A DNA stretch of 64,000 nucleotides from Aricia agestis (Eukaryota; Arthropoda; Insecta; Lepidoptera; Lycaenidae): assembly GCF_905147365.1 (NCBI RefSeq), contig NC_056417.1, positions 2,998,501 to 3,062,500 on the forward strand, read 5' to 3'. The position numbers and the translations under genes were made by a program. Shown in pieces: positions 39,501 through 45,500 of the stretch (position 1 is the stretch's first letter; every line of letters starts with the position of its first letter). The notes under the pieces are model-generated. The model made no database searches and was not told the DNA's origin. It worked only from the letters and a program-made list of their open reading frames with translations.

Positions 39501-42500
39501 ACAAGGACACACCCCAAAGTATTATCACTTAGTTTTTTTACACCCTGTATTTAATCACCAACTAAAAGGTGACGAAGCTTCTAATCAACGCAGTCGCAAT
39601 ACAAGATAAACAGAATTCCATACAGCAATCACAGTGCAATTACACACAAGAATGTCGACAGCCTGATTTGTTAGCTATTCCGTTTCGCAAGATGTTACGT
39701 AAGTAGGAAATATGCAGTTTCATACTTCAGGTCAAGGTTATTTGTAACTTCCGAATTCTGGTATTGTAATTCAACACTAATACAGCTTCGATCTAAACAC
39801 ACCGGCAAAATTAGAGGAACATAACAAAATTTTCAATTTTTTTTAAATTGTTCACTGATTTTTATATATTTATTTATTTATTTACTAATTGATTATTAAA
39901 AAATAAATTTTATGTAAATTTAGGGCATAAAAACGTGAAAAAATAGAAAAAAATCAACAAAAATCAAAAAATTAAAAAAATCTTTGAAATTTCAGTAGTA
40001 AGTTTTTAAGATAAATTCTCCATTTTTATTAAAGAAATGCCATGTTAAAAGCGTGTAATGCTGGTGTAATGCCTTCTATGGATCTCAAGAGGGTCTGGAT
40101 ACGCCATTCCATGCTTGCATTTTAATTGTCAATCATTTCCTGTGGGATATTCTCCAACTCCTCCAGTAGCGCCAACTCGAGCTCCTGGACACATTTTGGA
40201 GCTGGAGTTTTAACTCGTACCGTTCACCCATTGATGTGCCACACGTCTTCAATCGGATCCACATCCGTAGACCACGCTGGCCTCTCCACCTGTGCTACGC
40301 CAGTATCGTTTAGGTAATAATGCCCGATTTTCTTACTCTATGGATGCACATAAAATTGAAATTACTACCTAAAACTGTGTAAAAGGCACACCATGCAGTT
40401 CCAGGATGTCGGTGCTATAGCTCTGTACTGTCAAAGTACCATCATCTATAATCATCAGCTCCATGCGGGCTCCAAATCATATGGAACTCCAAACCATTAC
40501 GAAGCCTGCATCATAGGCCACTGTTTCCGGTAAGTTTGATGGCCTGTAGCTTTCCTTATGATTTATCCACATTCTTTATCGCCTGTCAATACAATGTACA
40601 CAGAATTTGCTCCCATCACTGTACAGCACAAGATTTCACTCACTTGTCTAATTTTGATGTTCACGCGCAAATCTTAGCCTGGCTCTTCGGTGTCCTGTCT
40701 CAAGTTTTGGTGCCCTTGCTGGCACTTTTGAGTTTAATTTAACTTCTTTGAGTCTTCTTCTTACTGTACAATCACTTACACGTTCATCTTGGACCTGTTC
40801 CGACAGGTTTCGTGTCTACATAGCAGTTTGAGGTCGATTTCTTAAGTTTTGTTTCGTTACAAAATGGTCATCCTGAACCATTGTCACCCGATATCTGCCT
40901 TGTTCTCGTCTCCGAACGTAAGATCCAGTCTCTCTGAAGCGTTGAAAGTTACGATGAACCACGGAAGCCGACACATCTGGCCTGACTGACCGAACGGTAG
41001 GTGTGACCTTTCTCTATCGTGGTTACAGCTCTAGCTGTCGCAGATGCTGGGAAATCACTAATTTTGTATCTAAGCAATGTGTTCTTCCAAAAACCAAACA
41101 ATCAAATGAGCTGAGCATACCTTGCACCCCGCTAAAACGCCATTCTTATCAGGAACACTTACAACGTCAATAATCGAAAAACACTTATTAGGGCATAATT
41201 GTTATAAAAACCTGTCAACTTGCCAGTTTTGTTCAATATTTTATTTCTTGAATGAGCTTAGAAGCTATAAAAAAGGCTTTCAGACAGCCCGGCCCACTTG
41301 AGTTCAAGTTTTGGCCCTTTTTACCAATGTTCCGCTAATTTTGCCAGTGTGTGTAGTTTAGATCCTGTCGTAGAAAATATTCCCATAAACGATAAAAACA
41401 AAAGTCAAACAGCTGCTTTTACAAAAAGCAAGTTCCTTGCCTAGAGCGATTAAAATGAATACAACACTACATAATATGCGATTGACTGTTTAAAAGCATA
41501 TCATCAAGCTGGCACCGCAAAACGGAACGCGACAATTTTTCTTCAGTCGAGCGGGGCCTTTAGTGCTGAGGCATTATTAGTTTATTGACATCACGTTACC
41601 TAAAGTAGGTACATAACTATAAGTTAAAACGTTAAAACAAATAAAATTAATTACATTTTTCATCAACACATCCAACGCCATCTCTTTCAAACTTAGAACG
41701 CTTTTCTTCTTCATATTTCTCTTCGTCTTCTTCAATATGGACGGCTGATATGTTCTCTGGCGTTTAGTGTTGTGTGGTATATAATCTGTGCAGGGTTCAA
41801 ATGTCCATGGGTCCGGGGAGCCTCGAGGGGTTGGCGCGAATCGTACACGCATTGATGTATGAACGCCCCATTATATTATTATTTTTACAAGCGTTTTGTA
41901 GTCTAGGATCGTTCTTTATTATTCGTTGCTGGATTATAATTACGATAAAACTGCACAGTCTTCACAGTCTACTATGATTTGTGCGAATATGTCGTTGTCG
42001 CCTGTAGCAGGCATTAATCGTGCTTTCTAATTAAGAGATAAAATGTTTAAATTATGCTTTAATCAAAGTATTTGACCTTAAAATATAGATAAAAGAAAGA
42101 GAAATTACACACAAAACTATTGTTGTAGGTGGGTCACTAAACACAAAAAGTTTCAGCACATAGGCGAAAATTTTGGGTACTTTAAAATACTATACACTTC
42201 ATCACTCAATACTAAACATTCGTTATCATTATCAATCATTTTAGTTCAATCCAAAAGGACCTCATTAATAGCATCCACCATCCTATACACTATACACAGA
42301 TGTCAACAGTAAACCACTTTTTGTCCGTCACTATTTAGTCCGCGCCGTACAAGGCTGACGCGTTCCGCAATAGACGGCTAACTGATTTAACTACAACCGG
42401 CGGTAACGGACCTGTCCTGGGATCATATCTCCGGATAACAGGACTGTTAAACTTTACTACTAGTTTACAGGTAAACATAAACAGTAAGAACGTACGGTGG

Positions 42501-45500
42501 AATAAAGGCAGGAGTCCACTTGAGACACGACGGACGTTATTTGAAGACAGATTAGTATTTGTTTGTATTCATATATTATATAATATTATTATCTTTTGTT
42601 TAGAAGTCTGTCTTAACTCTTAAAACTGGCGTGTCCTAACCGCAGTATCGTATACAAGACATATTCAAGACAGCAGCTAGCGCTTATTTGAGACTATAAC
42701 ATACAAAACATGTGAAGACGACCACACTTAAAACAAACTTTATAGACGAGATCTCGTCCTTATAAGACTGAATTGTCTCATGTTATAGTCGAGACTGACT
42801 GGTCTGTCGTGACTTAGGTGACTAGCCTGACCTAACACAGGCGCGTCTTAAAATCAAACTCGTTCTACAGACATAAATTTTACTCGTGTGCGTTATACTG
42901 CGTATAGCTACTTAAGAGGATACTCTAGCCCCTGGTAGAGAAATGAAAAAAGTAGGAGTTCAGCTTATATACCGCAGGACGCGATAGAGACAACTGCAGA
43001 AAATCAACGATTCGTTGTCCTCTGATTCCTTCTCCAAAACTTAACCGATTTAAGTACTTTTTTCATTAAATATTAAAGAAAGGCTTGAGCTGTGTTCCTA
43101 TTTTTTTTTGTATAATCTAGCAAAATCTGTTTTCTGGATGTTTGAACACAGCGGAAAATCTGGCCATTTTCTTGGGTTTTTGAACGTTCATATCTTATTT
43201 AATAATTAAGTTATAAAAAAAACATAGGAACATAGTATTAGTGGCCGTAGATATTCAGGAAAAAAATTATAACTCTACTAGCATTATCCAGGGAGGAAAC
43301 AGGGCACAACGTTTGTATGGAAAAAAGGGCGGTGTGGACTCCTCTTAACGTTATCTGAAATTACTAATGTGACCGGTTCAGTTGAGCTAGTATAGATTGG
43401 TATTTCATATCCATACTAATATTGTAAATCCGAAAGTGTGTCTGTCTGTCTGTCTGTTACCTCTTCATGACCAAACCGCTGGACCGATTTTGCTGTTTGG
43501 TATGGAGATACTTTGAGTAACGGGAAAGGACATAGGATACTTTTTGTCCTGGAAAATGTACGGTTCCTGCGCGATAAACAAATTTTGGCGTAACGGAGTT
43601 GCGTGCGTAATCTAGTTATTTATATTGTTGTAAGAAAGTAATCATTAAAAGGAGTTTTTGGTGTAGCTCCTTTGGGCGCGTTGAGCTCTTTTGCTTTCGC
43701 TACGTGTCAAACGGCAGGCATCGCATGCTAGCCTGTTCGCTGTTGATTATAATTTTATTGGCAGTCTATGCAACTGGTGTTTTCAAATAAAGGGCCAAGA
43801 TGCCTGAATTAAGTAAATAAATAAAAAGAAAATTAAAAAAAAACACTCGTAATTTAGAGCAATTTTTTTAATGGTCTATCTACGCTTACAAATGCTCTAC
43901 CTCCTCTTATTACTGTTGGCCAAAATGACCAACCTATAAAATAAAATTTGTAACATTGACTATGTCCTCAAGATAGTCCATGCTTTCGACTGTACAGTAT
44001 CATCATTGACATTTATTACGTTTTAAAATTAAATCACTTCGGCTTTCCAACCTAAGTAATAAACTATAATGTTTAGCTCATTACAATGTAGCTAAAAGTT
44101 ATAAACTATCATAAATTTTAATTAAATTAGACAGGTATAATAATGATAATGATTATACACTTTTTACGTATCATAATATAACGCGTCTTAATCAAGATGA
44201 TTGTGAAATTGTCAAGGTTAACATACCGGTTCGGTGCGTGATCAAGTCACATAAAACTTCAAATTTTAGTGAAATTGGTAGATTTGTAATCAAATGGTAT
44301 TGAAATTTCGCTGTTTCGTATAAGTGTATAAAAGTAATCATTTGTTCATATTTTACAGAACATCTAAAACTCCAGTCTTTTTCGTTGAAGAAAACAAGTT
44401 ATTAGAGACAAAAGTACACAGGAAATTCTATTAAGGTAGAGACAATTGACAATCGGACATCATCTTGATGTACCAAAGTCGAGAATTGTATTAGGATTTT
44501 ATTTCTGATACGTATTTGCCATTATAATCAAGTAAAAGTTGGCATACTTAATTATATGACCTATAATTTAGTATAAATTCCACCAAGGCCTGAAATGGAG
44601 AACTAAATATCTTAAAAGATATTTAGTGCTCCGTTTCCAGTGATAAGAGAGATAAATCTCTATCACTGTTTGTATCAATAGAAGAAGTTTTGACAAACGA
44701 CACTAAAAGGCGTTGGTGAAATTAGGACTTAGGTACGTCTCTACGATATGACATGTATAGACTTCAAATTTTCACAATTCTTCAGAAGGCTGCTCTAATT
44801 CTTCTGTCGCCATTTGCTTTTAAAAGTGCCCAACAGTATTTTAAGGCGAGGATAAACCCCAATTTGTTATTCCGTGATTTCCGGTTTACCTAGTTCCAAT
44901 ATAATAACAAAAATGTAAAAAATATGAGATGTAAAGCACAATATTTAAAATACCTTAAACCATAAACATTTTAATAAAACGTAATACTTTGGCTGTAATT
45001 AATTTACAAACTCACCTCCGACAAAAATCCATTTCACCGAAATATAAGTATTAACTAGGAAAATTATACATTTTATCTGAATAAATTGTTAGTAAATTTA
45101 TATCAAAATCTTCTGAACCGAACAATTTTGTTTCTTAATATTTATTTCCAAAGATATTAAGAAAAACATGAAAAATAGAGAAGATCCGCCCCTAGTAACT
45201 ACAATTTCATGCTAAGCTAAAATGAATCTTATTGCGATGCGTATACGCTTGGTCTTTGGTTGTGTGCAAGGTTATCGTTTTGGATTGAGATTGATCCCCG
45301 CCTTAAGTGTTCTACAAAAAACAGATTCTTCTTCAGTTTTTATGTAACACCAATGAGTCACTAGGCGTTAGACATACACCCATTCAAAGTTATATTGCCT
45401 CCATTACCATCTATGACAGGGATGGGGAAACTTTTTCCTTCGCGTGCCAATATAATCCTAACAAAATATATGGCGGGCCAAGTTGTTGCATTTTTGACTA

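Noticed and set aside
41577..41852. A 91-codon minus-strand frame beginning MRVRFAPTPRG
   Set aside because: The start resembles the first motif of glutamyl-tRNA synthetases for about ten residues only; the rest has no match I know, no splice sites fit, and its 3' part runs into AT-rich non-coding sequence. Probably chance or an unidentifiable retrocopy.
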